A DNA stretch of 64,000 bases from Rhizobium oryzicola (GCF_030504645.1 NZ_JAUKWQ010000002.1:124001-188000); one strand, 5' to 3'. Shown: positions 45,727 to 57,395, counted from the first letter of the stretch. Notes: a model not told the origin generated them from the letters alone. Translations and numbers: made by a program.

Positions 45727-47084
45727 TCACGCGCTTTGCGGCTTCGTCCTCCGTCCTGCTTCCGAAGCCGCCGCGGGATGCTCTTCGTGATATGCTGCAC
45801 AGGCTGCGTCAGCCGGGGCGCCTGCTGATCGCAGTATCAGGCGGCAGCGATTCGACCGGCCTGCTCGTCGTCCTGCATCAAATTCTCGCGGCGCACGCTG
45901 CCGAATTTCCCGACATCTCCCTTTGCGCAGTAACCGTCGATCACGCCTTGCGAGCAGAATCGACAGCCGAAGCGCTGCGTGTCGCAGAGCTTTGTCACTC
46001 TCTCTCCATCCCGCATGAAATTGTGAGGTGGGAAGGCGAAAAGCCGAGGACTGGCGTTTCCGCTGCTGCCCGCGAGGCGCGTTACGGCCTGCTGGTGGAG
46101 GCCGCGACCCGTCTTGGCGCGACCGCCATCCTGACCGGCCATACGCTGGATGACCAGCGCGAGACGATTGCCATGCGCGCCGAGCGCGGTGGTGATGAGG
46201 CTGCCGGGCTTTCCGGCATGGCGCCCTCTGTCCTGCTGCATGGGCGGCATTATCTCTTGCGTCCGTTTCTACACACGACCCGGCAGGCGATTCGCGAGGA
46301 ACTGGTGGCCGCAGGCATTGGCTGGATCGATGACCCCAGCAATGAGGACCGGCGCTACGAGCGTGTGCGGGTGAGGGGGCTTCTCGCCGACTCAGAATCG
46401 GTCTCGTTCGCAGAAATACAAAGGGCTCAGGCCGAGCGTCAGGCCCTCTCTGATCGAGCCGCCGATCTGCTGTCGCGCCATCTGACCATCCGTCACGCGG
46501 TGCTTGGACATCTGGCACGTCCGGCTTTGGACGCTGAATGGTCTGTTCTGCGACACGCGCTGCGTTCACTTGCCGCCGTTTTGGGTGGGCGTGACCATTT
46601 GCCGCCGGTGGAAGCCGTGGAGCGCCTGCAAGCGCTTACTGGCTCCGGTGAAGCCTTTCGCACCACAATGGGTCGCGTGCTTTTTCATGCCAATAGCGGT
46701 GGGCTTTATATCCTGCGTGAGCGGCGCGGGCTTTCTGTCATCATGGTAGCGCCGGGCGAGACTACGGTTTGGGACGGACGCTTTCGGGTGGCCAACTTCA
46801 GCGAGCGACCCGTTCGCATTGGCCCGTGCGATGACCCTTTGAGCGACGTAGAGGAGCCTCTTTCCTGTCCGCCGAGCCTTGCGCAGCTTGCCGCTTTGGT
46901 GCGGCCAAGGGCTGTGTATGCGGAGCCTTGGAGTGAGGAGAAGATCAGGATCCAGCCGATCCTCGCGCCTTTCGGCCGCTTTCTGCCGCAGTTCGAGAGC
47001 AATCTCGCAAAGGTTATTGCCGAAAAATTAGGTCTACCGCCGCTTCCTCTTGGACCATTTAACGCTTTGGAACGGAAAACATGA
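45723..47084 (+). CDS. tilS: tRNA(Ile)-lysidine synthase TilS
   Basis: 453 residues. Modifies C34 of tRNA-Ile2 (anticodon CAU) to lysidine so it reads AUA as isoleucine. The PP-loop ATP motif AVSGGSDSTGL lies near residue 40, followed by HTLDDQRETIAMR. The start is TTG, overlapping the cpoB stop by three bases, so translation may be coupled. A late C-terminal region matches the TilS C-domain. Essential in bacteria with only a CAU-reading Ile tRNA. Confidence 0.92.
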   Translation: MITRFAASSSVLLPKPPRDALRDMLHRLRQPGRLLIAVSGGSDSTGLLVVLHQILAAHAAEFPDISLCAVTVDHALRAESTAEALRVAELCHSLSIPHEIVRWEGEKPRTGVSAAAREARYGLLVEAATRLGATAILTGHTLDDQRETIAMRAERGGDEAAGLSGMAPSVLLHGRHYLLRPFLHTTRQAIREELVAAGIGWIDDPSNEDRRYERVRVRGLLADSESVSFAEIQRAQAERQALSDRAADLLSRHLTIRHAVLGHLARPALDAEWSVLRHALRSLAAVLGGRDHLPPVEAVERLQALTGSGEAFRTTMGRVLFHANSGGLYILRERRGLSVIMVAPGETTVWDGRFRVANFSERPVRIGPCDDPLSDVEEPLSCPPSLAQLAALVRPRAVYAEPWSEEKIRIQPILAPFGRFLPQFESNLAKVIAEKLGLPPLPLGPFNALERKT

Positions 47085-47186
47085 TGGTAAAGAGCGGTTC
47101 GCCTTGGCAACGGGTCAGGGCAATCCTATGTTAAGCGGCAAGAAAGATGGGCGCCTTGAGTGGCCCATCATTGTCCGGGGAGTTCG

Positions 47187-49121
<1,935 letters not shown>

Positions 49122-49143
49122 AGGCAACCGCCTTGACTATACC

Positions 49144-49176
49144 AAAGGCCGCTTCGGGAAACCGGAGCGGCCTTTT
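49144..49176 (+). terminator. Terminator of ftsH
   Basis: 10-bp perfect inverted repeat AAAGGCCGCT/AGCGGCCTTT with a 12-base loop and trailing T residues. Confidence 0.88.
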
Positions 49177-49364
49177 GTGTTGTGCAAGCCAGATCGCGAT
49201 GTTTACCCGATGGTAACGGGATATAATCGATTTTGACGGTAATTTATGTGCTTGGACAGCCGAGATATGGCATGAGCAGGCTTGCAAAGCCTTGTAGAGG
49301 ATAGCCTCGGCTTTGTTGTTCCGCGCAGGCTTTTCCAAAAGCGCGCGACCTTGAAGGAGCTTCT

Positions 49365-50717
49365 ATGACACGTCGCTATTTTGGCACTGACGGCATTCGG
49401 GGTCAGTCGAACGTTTTCCCCATGACGCCGGATCTTGCTATGCGCGTCGGAATTGCCGTCGGCACAATTTTCCGCAAGGGCAACCATCGCCATCGCGTGG
49501 TGATCGGCAAGGATACGCGTCTCTCCGGCTACATGCTGGAAAATGCATTGGTTGCCGGTTTCACCGCAGCGGGTCTCGATGTCTACCTGCTGGGACCGAT
49601 CCCGACGCCCGCCGTTGCCATGCTGACCCGTTCGCTACGCGCCGATATCGGGGTGATGATCTCCGCCTCGCACAATCCCTTTGCCGATAACGGCATCAAG
49701 CTGTTCGGCCCGGATGGTTACAAGCTTTCCGACGAACTGGAGCAGGAGATCGAGGATCTTCTCGACAAGGATCTCTATTCGCAGCTTGCCAAGCCGAACG
49801 ATATCGGGCGCGCCAAGCGCGTCGATGGCGACATCTATCGCTATATCGAATTTGTGAAGCGGACGCTCCCGAGGGATGTCACGCTGCACGGCCTGCGCGT
49901 GGCGATCGATTGCGCCAATGGCGCTGCCTACAAGGTGGCGCCTGCCGCGCTTTGGGAGCTGGGCGGCGATGTGGTGACCATCGGCAATACGCCGAACGGC
50001 ACCAATATCAATCTCGATTGTGGCTCCACCAGCCCGGATGCCCTGCGCAAGAAGGTTCACGAAGTGCGCGCCGATATCGGCATCGCGCTGGATGGCGACG
50101 CCGACCGTGTGATCATCGTGGATGAACGCGGCGAAATCATCGATGGCGACCAGCTGATGGCTGTCATTGCGGAAAGCTGGGCCGAGGATGAGAAGCTGCG
50201 CGGCGGCGGCATTGTCGCAACCGTCATGTCCAATCTCGGTCTGGAACGCTTCCTCAAGGGCAAGGGCCTGTCGCTGGCGCGCACCAAGGTGGGCGACCGC
50301 CATGTGGTGGAACACATGCGCCAGCACGATTACAACATCGGCGGCGAGCAGTCCGGCCATATCGTCTTGTCCGACTTCGGCACCACCGGCGATGGTCTGG
50401 TGGCGGCGCTGCAGATCCTGGCGGCCGTCAAGCGCACCGGCAAGACTGTGAGCCAGGTCTGCCATCGCTTCGAGCCGGTGCCGCAATTGCTGCGCAATGT
50501 GCGCATTGGCGGCGGCAAGCCGCTGGATGACATCATCGTGCGCCAGGCGATCGAAAGCGCCGAGGCCGAACTGAATGGCAGGGGCCGTCTGGTCATCCGC
50601 CCCTCCGGTACCGAGCCCCTGATCCGGGTGATGGCGGAGGGCGATGACCGCGGCCAGGTCGAGCGGATCGTCAACGAGTTGATCGGCGTGATCTCGAACG
50701 TGCGCACCGCCGCCTGA
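49365..50717 (+). CDS. glmM: Phosphoglucosamine mutase GlmM
   Basis: 450 residues. Converts glucosamine-6-phosphate to glucosamine-1-phosphate for UDP-GlcNAc, feeding peptidoglycan and lipid A. The active-site phosphoserine is in [13 protein letters not shown], the metal-binding Asp cluster is in DGDADRVI, and the sugar-binding GGEQSGHIV and phosphate-binding [11 protein letters not shown] are present. AAGGAG ribosome-binding site. Commonly follows ftsH in alphaproteobacteria. Confidence 0.98.
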   Translation: MTRRYFGTDGIRGQSNVFPMTPDLAMRVGIAVGTIFRKGNHRHRVVIGKDTRLSGYMLENALVAGFTAAGLDVYLLGPIPTPAVAMLTRSLRADIGVMISASHNPFADNGIKLFGPDGYKLSDELEQEIEDLLDKDLYSQLAKPNDIGRAKRVDGDIYRYIEFVKRTLPRDVTLHGLRVAIDCANGAAYKVAPAALWELGGDVVTIGNTPNGTNINLDCGSTSPDALRKKVHEVRADIGIALDGDADRVIIVDERGEIIDGDQLMAVIAESWAEDEKLRGGGIVATVMSNLGLERFLKGKGLSLARTKVGDRHVVEHMRQHDYNIGGEQSGHIVLSDFGTTGDGLVAALQILAAVKRTGKTVSQVCHRFEPVPQLLRNVRIGGGKPLDDIIVRQAIESAEAELNGRGRLVIRPSGTEPLIRVMAEGDDRGQVERIVNELIGVISNVRTAA

Positions 50718-50742
50718 ACGATAACCTCCATAAATTCCCAGG

Positions 50743-50778
50743 AAAGCCCGCGGTGATCAGCCGCGGGCTTTTGTTTTT
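50743..50778 (+). terminator. Terminator of glmM
   Basis: 11-bp perfect inverted repeat AAAGCCCGCGG/CCGCGGGCTTT with a 7-base loop, then TTTGTTTTT. Confidence 0.9.
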
Positions 50779-50841
50779 AGAGCCATGCAAAGTCTGAATA
50801 AGGAGAAGCGTTTCTACCTATGGCTTTACATCTCATTAGGC

Positions 50842-50856
50842 TTAATCGCTCCTTAA
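50842..50856. promoter_or_regulatory. CtrA-binding box upstream of the outer-membrane protein gene
   Basis: Exact TTAA-N7-TTAA (spacer TCGCTCC), 79 bases before the start of the beta-barrel gene, with a further TTAA at 50866-50869. Confidence 0.65.
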
Positions 50857-50934
50857 CCTTTATCCTTAATAGTTCAACCGATCCCAATTCTGGACGCGTT
50901 GCGCGCCGAGAAATAAAAGCTTGGAGTAGGACCT

Positions 50935-51792
50935 ATGAGGAAATCCCTTTTCGGCGCGCTTGCCGTCGTGCTTGGTGCAGCATGGGGCGCGCAGTCTGCC
51001 GATCTTTATCAACCCCAGCCCGAACCGCCCCTGCAGGCACCGGAAGTTGCAATACAGCAGTCATCCAGCGGCTGGTACCTGCGTGGTGATGTCGGCTACG
51101 GTTTCAAGGATCTGCGCGGCGCAAACTTCTACCAGGGCAATGATTTCAGCGAGAAGGTGGGCTTCTCCCATTCCGAGCTGAAGGATTCCTTCATTCTGGG
51201 CGCGGGCGTCGGTTACCAGGTCAACAACTATCTGCGCACCGATCTCACCTTTGACTACCTGTTCAAGAGCAAGTTCGAAGGCTCCACCGTTGGCGGCGGA
51301 TCCGAATTCGGCGCTTGCGTCGATAGCTGCACCTCCCGCGACCGTTCCAACATGCGCGCCTATAGCTTGCTCGCCAACGCTTATGTCGATCTCGGCACCT
51401 ACGGCTATGTAACGCCTTACCTCGGTGCTGGTATCGGTGGTACCTATGTGAAGTGGGACAAGCTGCGCAACACGTCCTGCGCCGACGATGGCAGCGGTTG
51501 CGATGACACCGTTGAGCATGGTGGCAAGGGAAGCTGGCGCTTTACCTATGCGCTTATGGCCGGTGCATCGATCGATGTGACCTGCAACCTGAAGGCCGAT
51601 ATCGGCTATCGCTACCGTCACGTGAACGGTGGCGACATGTTTGGTTGGGCTGAAAACGGCGGCCCGGGCTTCGACAAGGGCTTTGATGTTCACGAAGCGC
51701 GTCTTGGCGCCCGCTATACCTTCGGTGGATGTGACCAGCCGACCTATATGCCGCCTGCGGAAGTGCCGGTTCAGCCCATCGTATATAAGTAA
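50935..51792 (+). CDS. Outer-membrane beta-barrel protein (Omp25/31-like)
   Basis: 285 residues. Signal peptide (about 1-22, MRKSLFGALAVVLGAAWGAQS), then alternating strands with aromatic ends (WYLRGDVGYGFKDL, DLTFDYLF, ATYTFGG-like end) typical of the small 8-strand beta-barrels of Rhizobiales. Four cysteines in two surface-loop segments (CVDSC, and CADDGSGC) may form disulfides. Role is structural or adhesive; no specific function can be given. Start has GGAGTAGGACC. It follows a perfect CtrA box. Confidence 0.88.
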   Translation: MRKSLFGALAVVLGAAWGAQSADLYQPQPEPPLQAPEVAIQQSSSGWYLRGDVGYGFKDLRGANFYQGNDFSEKVGFSHSELKDSFILGAGVGYQVNNYLRTDLTFDYLFKSKFEGSTVGGGSEFGACVDSCTSRDRSNMRAYSLLANAYVDLGTYGYVTPYLGAGIGGTYVKWDKLRNTSCADDGSGCDDTVEHGGKGSWRFTYALMAGASIDVTCNLKADIGYRYRHVNGGDMFGWAENGGPGFDKGFDVHEARLGARYTFGGCDQPTYMPPAEVPVQPIVYK

Positions 51793-51821
51793 GAACTGCC
51801 GCAAGGCGTTTCAAATGCAAG

Positions 51822-51849
51822 AAAGGCCACCCGTTGCGGTGGCCTTTTT
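51822..51849 (+). terminator. Terminator of the outer-membrane protein gene
   Basis: 10-bp perfect inverted repeat AAAGGCCACC/GGTGGCCTTT with a 6-base loop and trailing T residues. Confidence 0.88.
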
Positions 51850-51859
51850 CATGTGCAGG

Positions 51860-51892
51860 ATAAAGAAATGCCCGGCAGCGATGCCGGGCATT
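51860..51892 (-). terminator. Terminator of the doxX-like gene
   Basis: 10-bp perfect inverted repeat AATGCCCGGC/GCCGGGCATT. Read leftward it runs into TTTCTTTAT, fitting the gene read in that direction. Confidence 0.8.
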
Positions 51893-51913
51893 CGACAGTC
51901 GTCAGCAGCAGTC

Positions 51914-52504
51914 TTAGAACTCGCGCTTGATCAGCAGCTTGTCCATCGACCAGTGGCCGCCGCCATGGGCGGCAAAGAGGAAGACGCCACCGGTCCAGAA
52001 TAGCGAAGCCAACTCGGCCTTGGTCTGTACCTGTTCCAGGAAGAAGATGCCGCCATCGGCCAGACGCTTGATGCCGTCAGGCGTGAAGAACGGGCTGCCC
52101 GATTTCAGTGCCGCAACGCCCGCATCGGTCAGGAAGGCATGTCCGTAGGGGAAGGCGAAGTGGAACCAGAGCGTGATCGCGAGCATCACGCCGTTCGCAA
52201 GCGCAATCGGGCGTGTGAAGAGACCGAGTGCGATCATGATGCCGCCAAAGAACTGCATGGCCGCCAGCATCGGCGAGAAGAGCCAGCCCGGATGGAAGCC
52301 GAGGTTCTCGACGAAGCCCACTTGAGCCATAGGCGCCATGATCTTCGGATAGCCTTCCACCATCAGCATGCCGCCAATCGCCACGCGGAAGGCTGTCCAG
52401 GCAAATGGTTCTGCAATTTTTTCATAGAATGTACTGAGGAACGGAAGAAAATAATGGCTTTTTTCTTCTGTCTTGCCAGGTGTGTACGTTGCTTGAATAG
52501 TCAT
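51914..52504 (-). CDS. DoxX family membrane protein
   Basis: 196 residues from MTIQATYTPGKTEEKSHYF. About four membrane helices with the DoxX pattern (AWTAFRVAIGGMLMVEGYPKI, MLAAMQFFGGIMIALGLFTRP, LANGVMLAITLWFHF). DoxX-like proteins are quinone-associated membrane proteins of uncertain role, sometimes in thiosulfate or redox balance. Upstream in-frame codons add a non-conserved extension, and AAGGGG precedes the chosen ATG. Divergent from serC. Confidence 0.88.
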   Translation of the reverse strand: MTIQATYTPGKTEEKSHYFLPFLSTFYEKIAEPFAWTAFRVAIGGMLMVEGYPKIMAPMAQVGFVENLGFHPGWLFSPMLAAMQFFGGIMIALGLFTRPIALANGVMLAITLWFHFAFPYGHAFLTDAGVAALKSGSPFFTPDGIKRLADGGIFFLEQVQTKAELASLFWTGGVFLFAAHGGGHWSMDKLLIKREF

Positions 52505-52750
52505 TGTCAGCCCCTTGGAATAGATCTCGCGCTCCTGCTTTTGCAGACAGGCTTGCCGAACGAATAATCTTGTTTGCCAACCGATCGCGGCAAGCCTTGG
52601 GAGGGTGCTCGTCTGCAACCGATGCAGGCAAAACTAGACCTGTTGCGGCAAAATATGTTGATGCAGATCAAGTTTTCTGTGCCGCGTTGAACGGCGCAAA
52701 AAAGATGCTTTCTTGCCTTGTCGCGACTTGACCGAACGCACCCATTCCAC

Positions 52751-52811
52751 TAACAACGCTGGCGGGACACCTCTCCCCAACGAGAGGCTAATTACCTGGA
52801 AGGGTATCTAT
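52751..52811 (+). ncRNA. serC leader RNA motif (probable)
   Basis: The 60 bases before serC contain AACGCTGGCGGGACACCTCT, a hairpin CCTCTC/GAGAGG (52770-52787, 6-base loop), then GGCTAATTACCTGGAAGGG running into the ribosome-binding site. This agrees with my memory of the conserved serC motif reported in alphaproteobacterial leaders. It is likely a cis-regulatory RNA controlling serC-serA. Ends are approximate and no ligand is claimed. Confidence 0.6.
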
Positions 52812-53990
52812 ATGGCTGATATCGTCGCCCCCGCCGCGCGTCCGGCAAACACTCATTTTTCGTCTGGCCCTTGCTCGAAGCGCCCCGGTTGGTCGCTCGA
52901 AGCGCTCTCCGATGCCCCGCTCGGTCGTTCGCACCGCGCCAAGGTTGGCAAGGACAAGCTGAAGCTGGCCATCGACCTTACCCGCGAAATTCTCGAAGTT
53001 CCGGCCGATTATCGCATCGGCATCGTGCCTGCATCTGATACCGGCGCCGTTGAAATGGCGCTCTGGTCGCTGCTCGGCGAGCGCGGCGTCGACATGCTGG
53101 CCTGGGAAAGCTTCGGCGCTGGCTGGGTCACCGACGTCGTCAAGCAGCTGAAGCTGAAGGACGTTCGCAAGTTCGAGGCCGACTACGGCCTGCTGCCGAA
53201 CCTCGCTGAAGTCGATTTCGACCGCGACGTGGTCTTTACCTGGAATGGCACCACGTCTGGTGTGCGCGTTGCAAACGCCGATTTCATTCCGGCTGATCGC
53301 AAGGGCCTCACCATCTGCGATGCAACCTCTGCCGCTTTCGCGCAGAACCTTGATTTCGCCAAGCTCGATGTCGTCACCTTCTCCTGGCAGAAGGTTCTGG
53401 GCGGCGAGGGCGGTCACGGCGTGATCATCCTGTCTCCGCGCGCTGTCGAGCGCCTGACGACCTATGTTCCGGCTTGGCCGCTGCCGAAGATCTTCCGCAT
53501 GACATCAGGCGGCAAGCTGATCGAAGGCATCTTCGTCGGCGAAACCATCAATACGCCGTCCATGCTCTGCGTCGAGGATTACGTCGATGCGCTCAAATGG
53601 GCCAAGGAAATCGGCGGCCTTGAGGCACTGATCGCCCGTGCCGATGCCAATGCCAAGGCGATCTTCGATTTCGTCGCCGCCAATGACTGGATCGAAAATC
53701 TCGCTGTTGATCCGGCGACGCGCTCGAATACGTCCGTCTGCCTGAAGATCGTTGATCCGGAAGTGACGGCACTTGACGCCGACAAGCAAGCAGCCTTTGC
53801 CAAGGGCATTGCCTCCGCGCTGGAAAAGCAGGGTGTGGCCTATGATATCGGTGCCTACCGCGATGCGCCGGCAGGCCTTCGCATCTGGGCTGGTGCGACG
53901 ATCGAGACAGCAGACATGCAGGCCCTGATGCCGTGGCTGACCTGGGCTTACGAGACCCAGAAGGCGACGCTCGCCAAGGCCGCTGCCTGA
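52812..53990 (+). CDS. serC: Phosphoserine aminotransferase (alphaproteobacterial/Methanosarcina type)
   Basis: 392 residues. Second step of serine synthesis from 3-phosphoglycerate. PLP-binding Lys in [20 protein letters not shown], preceded by [15 protein letters not shown]. The sequence resembles the archaeal/alphaproteobacterial TIGR01365 branch rather than E. coli SerC. The ATG giving [16 protein letters not shown] follows GGAAGGG and ends the leader RNA. An upstream in-frame extension is non-conserved. It precedes serA with an 88-base gap. Confidence 0.95.
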   Translation: MADIVAPAARPANTHFSSGPCSKRPGWSLEALSDAPLGRSHRAKVGKDKLKLAIDLTREILEVPADYRIGIVPASDTGAVEMALWSLLGERGVDMLAWESFGAGWVTDVVKQLKLKDVRKFEADYGLLPNLAEVDFDRDVVFTWNGTTSGVRVANADFIPADRKGLTICDATSAAFAQNLDFAKLDVVTFSWQKVLGGEGGHGVIILSPRAVERLTTYVPAWPLPKIFRMTSGGKLIEGIFVGETINTPSMLCVEDYVDALKWAKEIGGLEALIARADANAKAIFDFVAANDWIENLAVDPATRSNTSVCLKIVDPEVTALDADKQAAFAKGIASALEKQGVAYDIGAYRDAPAGLRIWAGATIETADMQALMPWLTWAYETQKATLAKAAA

Positions 53991-54001
53991 TCGAGTTTTT
54001 C

Positions 54002-54023
54002 GGCTTCGCCGCAAGGCGAAGCC
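54002..54023 (+). other. Stable hairpin between serC and serA
   Basis: 9-bp perfect stem GGCTTCGCC/GGCGAAGCC with a GCAA tetraloop. It lacks a T run, so it may be an RNA-stability or partial attenuation element rather than a full terminator. Confidence 0.5.
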
Positions 54024-54078
54024 ACCGCATTCCATTTCCCTGATTGATTGAAACGAACTCTTTGAAGGAGGCCTCGTC

Positions 54079-55674
54079 ATGGCACCTCGCGTTCTCGTGT
54101 CCGACGAACTGTCGGAAACCGCCGTCCAGATCTTCCGCGATCGCGGCGTTGAAGTCGATTTTCAGCCGCAGCTCGGCAAGGACAAGGACAAGCTGCAGGA
54201 AATCATCGGCAATTATGATGGCCTGGCGATCCGTTCGGCCACCAAGGTCACCGAAAAGCTGATCTCCGCTGCCACCAATCTGAAGGTCGTCGGCCGCGCC
54301 GGTATCGGTGTCGACAACGTCGATATCCCGGCTGCGTCCAAGCGCGGTATCATTGTGATGAACACGCCGTTCGGCAATTCCATCACCACGGCAGAACACG
54401 CCATCGCGCTGATGTTCGCCGTTGCCCGCCAGCTTCCCGCCGCCGACGTTTCCACGCAGGCCGGCAAGTGGGAAAAATCCAAGTTCATGGGTGTCGAAAT
54501 CACCGGCAAGACGCTCGGCGTCATCGGTGCCGGCAATATCGGCTCCATCGTTTGCTCGCGTGCCATTGGCCTCAAGATGCACGTGCTGGCCTATGATCCC
54601 TTCCTGTCGGCCGAGCGCGCCCAGGAAATGGGCGTTAAGAAGGTTGAGCTGGACGAATTGCTGGCGCAGGCAGACTTCATCACCCTGCACGTTCCGATGA
54701 CCGACAAGACGCGCGGCATCCTGAACAAGGAAGCGCTGGCCAAGACCAAGCCCGGCGTCCGCATCATCAACTGCGCCCGTGGCGGCCTGGTGGATGAGGC
54801 AGCACTCGCCGATGCCATCAAGTCCGGCCATGTTGCCGGTGCCGGCTTCGACGTTTTCGAAGTGGAGCCCGCCAAGGAAAGCCCGCTGTTCGGCCTGCCG
54901 AACGTCGTCTGCACGCCGCACCTTGGCGCATCGACCACGGAAGCACAGGAAAATGTTGCCCTGCAGGTTTCCGAACAGATGGCTGACTATCTGGTCAAGG
55001 GTGCCGTTTCCAACGCCATCAACATGCCGTCCATCACGGCTGAGGAAGCCCCGATCCTGAAGCCGTTCATCAAGCTGGCGGATGTTCTGGGTGCCTTTGT
55101 CGGCCAGGTCACCGAAGGTCCGATCAAGGAAATCGAGATCCTCTATGATGGCCAGACGGCCACCATGAACACCAAGGCCCTGACGTCGGCGCTGCTCGCC
55201 GGTCTGATCCGTCCGCAGGTCTCTGACGTCAACATGGTGTCGGCACCGATCATGGTGAAGGAGAAGGGGATCATCCTCTCCGAAGTGAAGCGTGACAAGA
55301 CCGGTGTGTACGACGGCTTCATCAAGCTGACGGTCACGACCGACAAGCAGACCCGTTCCGTTGCCGGCACGGTGTTCTCGGATGGCAAGCCGCGCTTCAT
55401 CCAGATCAAGGGTATCAACATGGATGCCGATGTGGGAAGCCACATGATCTACATCACCAACACCGACGTTCCCGGCATGATCGGCTTCATGGGCACGACG
55501 CTCGGCAATGCCAAGGTCAACATCGCGAACTTCCAGCTGGGCCGCGAAAAGGAAGGCGGCGATGCGATCGCACTTCTTTACGTCGATGGTCCGGTCGAGG
55601 ATGCAGTTCTGGCGCAGCTGACGGCCAACCCGGCCATTAAGCAGGCCAAGCAACTGCAGTTTGCTGTCGAATAA
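54079..55674 (+). CDS. serA: D-3-phosphoglycerate dehydrogenase
   Basis: 531 residues. First step of serine synthesis; oxidises 3-phosphoglycerate with NAD+. Rossmann motif GKTLGVIGAGNIGSIV, catalytic Arg/Glu/His region (INCARGGLVDE, FEVEPAKESPL, VVCTPHLGAST), then an intervening domain and a C-terminal ACT domain (about 455-530) for serine feedback. The length puts it with the long form found in Mycobacterium and many alphaproteobacteria. GAAGGAGG ribosome-binding site. Confidence 0.97.
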   Translation: MAPRVLVSDELSETAVQIFRDRGVEVDFQPQLGKDKDKLQEIIGNYDGLAIRSATKVTEKLISAATNLKVVGRAGIGVDNVDIPAASKRGIIVMNTPFGNSITTAEHAIALMFAVARQLPAADVSTQAGKWEKSKFMGVEITGKTLGVIGAGNIGSIVCSRAIGLKMHVLAYDPFLSAERAQEMGVKKVELDELLAQADFITLHVPMTDKTRGILNKEALAKTKPGVRIINCARGGLVDEAALADAIKSGHVAGAGFDVFEVEPAKESPLFGLPNVVCTPHLGASTTEAQENVALQVSEQMADYLVKGAVSNAINMPSITAEEAPILKPFIKLADVLGAFVGQVTEGPIKEIEILYDGQTATMNTKALTSALLAGLIRPQVSDVNMVSAPIMVKEKGIILSEVKRDKTGVYDGFIKLTVTTDKQTRSVAGTVFSDGKPRFIQIKGINMDADVGSHMIYITNTDVPGMIGFMGTTLGNAKVNIANFQLGREKEGGDAIALLYVDGPVEDAVLAQLTANPAIKQAKQLQFAVE

Positions 55675-55699
55675 TTTCGGCAGACGGCAGGTTTAACGA

Positions 55700-55733
55700 G
55701 GCCCGGTGGAGCGATCCGCCGGGCCATATTTGT
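55700..55733 (+). terminator. Terminator of serA
   Basis: Nearly perfect 10-bp stem GGCCCGGTGG/CCGCCGGGCC (one G-U pair) with a 6-base loop, then ATATTTGT. Confidence 0.75.
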
Positions 55734-55875
55734 AATCCACTCGGCTTCTTCTTTTCCTGTTCAAGGCCGATCTTCACCAAGTTTCGGCAAAACCATACGG
55801 CGACCTCTAAAATCCTTCACAAAAATCGCTATATAGAATGCGACGCCACAGGTGTGGCTTTGAGAGGAGAAAACG

Positions 55876-56859
55876 ATGTTGTCATCCCTTCGACGCTTCA
55901 AGCACGTGTTTGCCGTGCTGGCGATCGGATCGGTGGTATCTCTGGCAGCGGTGGATATGGCCGAAGCGCGACGTGCGAGTTCCAGCGGCAGCCTTGGCAG
56001 CCGTGGCGAGCGCACCTTTTCCGCACCGGCCACGACCAATACGGCGCCGGGCACCGCTGCGCCGATCCAGCGTACGATGACACCGAACCAGCAGCAGACG
56101 GCTCCGGGCGTGAATGCGCCACAGACCGCACAGCCGCAGCAGCCGCGTCGCGGCCTGTTCAGCGGCTTCGGCGGTGGCCTTATGGGCGGCCTTTTGATGG
56201 GCGGCCTTGTCGGCATGATGCTGGGCCATGGTTTTGGCGGCTTCGGCGGCCTGTTGCAGATCCTGCTGATCGGCGGTCTGATCTTCCTCGCGATGCGCAT
56301 GTTCGCGCGTCGCTCGCAGCCGGCTGCCGATACGGGCCGCTATGCCTATGAGCCGCCGCCGGCGCAGGGTCCGGGCTTCCGCATTCCGCAGATGGGCGGC
56401 GGTCCTGCCGCCGCTCCGGCAGCGCCGCGTCAGGCCTCGGCCGCAACCGATGAGATCGGCATCACCAACCGCGACCTCGATGCCTTCGAAGGCATGCTGA
56501 CGCGGGTGCAGACCGCCTATGGTGCGGAAGACTATGCAAGCCTGCGCGCCATTACGACGCCGGAAGCCATGTCCTATCTGGCGGAAGAACTGGGCGATAA
56601 CGCCACCCACGGTCTCAAGAACGAGGTGCGCGACGTCAAGCTTCTGCAGGGCGACCTGTCTGAATCCTGGCGCGAGAATGGCCATGAATATGCGACGGTC
56701 GCCATGCGCTACCAGAGCATTGATGTGATGCGCGAGCGTGCGACCGGCCGTCTGGTGCAGGGCGATCCGGATCGCCCCACCGAAGCGGTGGAAGTCTGGA
56801 CCTTTGTCCGAGAGCCGGGCCAGGAGTGGAAGCTCTCGGCCATCCAGGCCGCTCACTGA
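55876..56859 (+). CDS. Tim44-like domain protein
   Basis: 327 residues. Signal peptide or anchor (about 1-30, ending AEARRAS), a Thr/Pro/Gln-rich linker, a glycine-rich hydrophobic segment with one or two membrane helices (GGLMGGLLMGGLVGMMLGHG, LLQILLIGGLIFLAM, about 98-145), then a C-terminal Tim44-like domain (about 200-325). In mitochondria Tim44 tethers Hsp70 to the import channel; bacterial relatives are inner-membrane proteins of uncertain function. The 3' end overlaps the end of the convergent DUF1810 gene by 7 bases. Confidence 0.88.
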   Translation: MLSSLRRFKHVFAVLAIGSVVSLAAVDMAEARRASSSGSLGSRGERTFSAPATTNTAPGTAAPIQRTMTPNQQQTAPGVNAPQTAQPQQPRRGLFSGFGGGLMGGLLMGGLVGMMLGHGFGGFGGLLQILLIGGLIFLAMRMFARRSQPAADTGRYAYEPPPAQGPGFRIPQMGGGPAAAPAAPRQASAATDEIGITNRDLDAFEGMLTRVQTAYGAEDYASLRAITTPEAMSYLAEELGDNATHGLKNEVRDVKLLQGDLSESWRENGHEYATVAMRYQSIDVMRERATGRLVQGDPDRPTEAVEVWTFVREPGQEWKLSAIQAAH

Positions 56860-57287
56860 TCGCGAAGCAGTTCGACCGTCTTCCGGTCGGGCTCGCCCTC
56901 ATAAAATCCCTGAAGGGCTCGCTCGAACGGCGAGCCCTTTTCGCTGACCGCTGCAAACAAAGTCAGGCAGGAACGGAACTTCATGTCATCGGGCGAGCCG
57001 AGAATGGCATGCGCTGACTTTTCGCCCGCGTGCCGAAGAACTGTTTCGGTACATTCAATCAGTCGAATTCCCAGTAGCGGATGCGCCAGATAGGCCTTGG
57101 CTTCGCTCCGATCATGGATGGCATAACGCTGAGCCATGGCGGAATGCCCCAGACCCTCGATCTGCGGAAAGATGAACCACATCCAGTGGCTGCGCTTGTG
57201 GCCGGCTGCCAGTTCCGCCAGAGCCTGGAGGTAGATAGAGGCTTGGGCGGTCACGAAGCGTTGGAGGTCAAATGGATCGTTCTGCAT
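56853..57287 (-). CDS. DUF1810 family protein
   Basis: 144 residues from the second Met (MQNDPFDLQRFV), set by GGAGGA 6 bases upstream. DUF1810 signature HWMWFIFPQIEGLG with the following AIHDRSEAKAYLAHPLLG and HAILGSPDDMKFRSCLTLF. Function unknown. Its last codons carry a hairpin that probably ends the convergent Tim44-like transcript. Confidence 0.85.
   Translation of the reverse strand: MQNDPFDLQRFVTAQASIYLQALAELAAGHKRSHWMWFIFPQIEGLGHSAMAQRYAIHDRSEAKAYLAHPLLGIRLIECTETVLRHAGEKSAHAILGSPDDMKFRSCLTLFAAVSEKGSPFERALQGFYEGEPDRKTVELLRDQ
56913..56941 (+). terminator. Terminator of the Tim44-like gene, inside the DUF1810 coding region
   Basis: 10-bp perfect inverted repeat AAGGGCTCGC/GCGAGCCCTT followed by TTT, 54 bases after the Tim44-like stop. 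It also encodes part of the convergent protein. Confidence 0.7.
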
Positions 57288-57395
57288 GGTCATTCCTCCC
57301 CGGTACGATGAGCGTGTTTGTGACTCACGTTTTTGTCAGCCATTTTATATGATGGTGCGGTTTAATTTGCTGCACTGCACCCTAACTGCCACTGC

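Noticed and set aside
50820..51089. 89-codon open frame overlapping the start of the outer-membrane protein gene
   Set aside because: It crosses the CtrA box and the real start in another frame and shows no domain.
53593..55653. 686-residue open frame opposite serC-serA
   Set aside because: Antisense of two clearly conserved genes; composition and lack of motifs mark it as a shadow.
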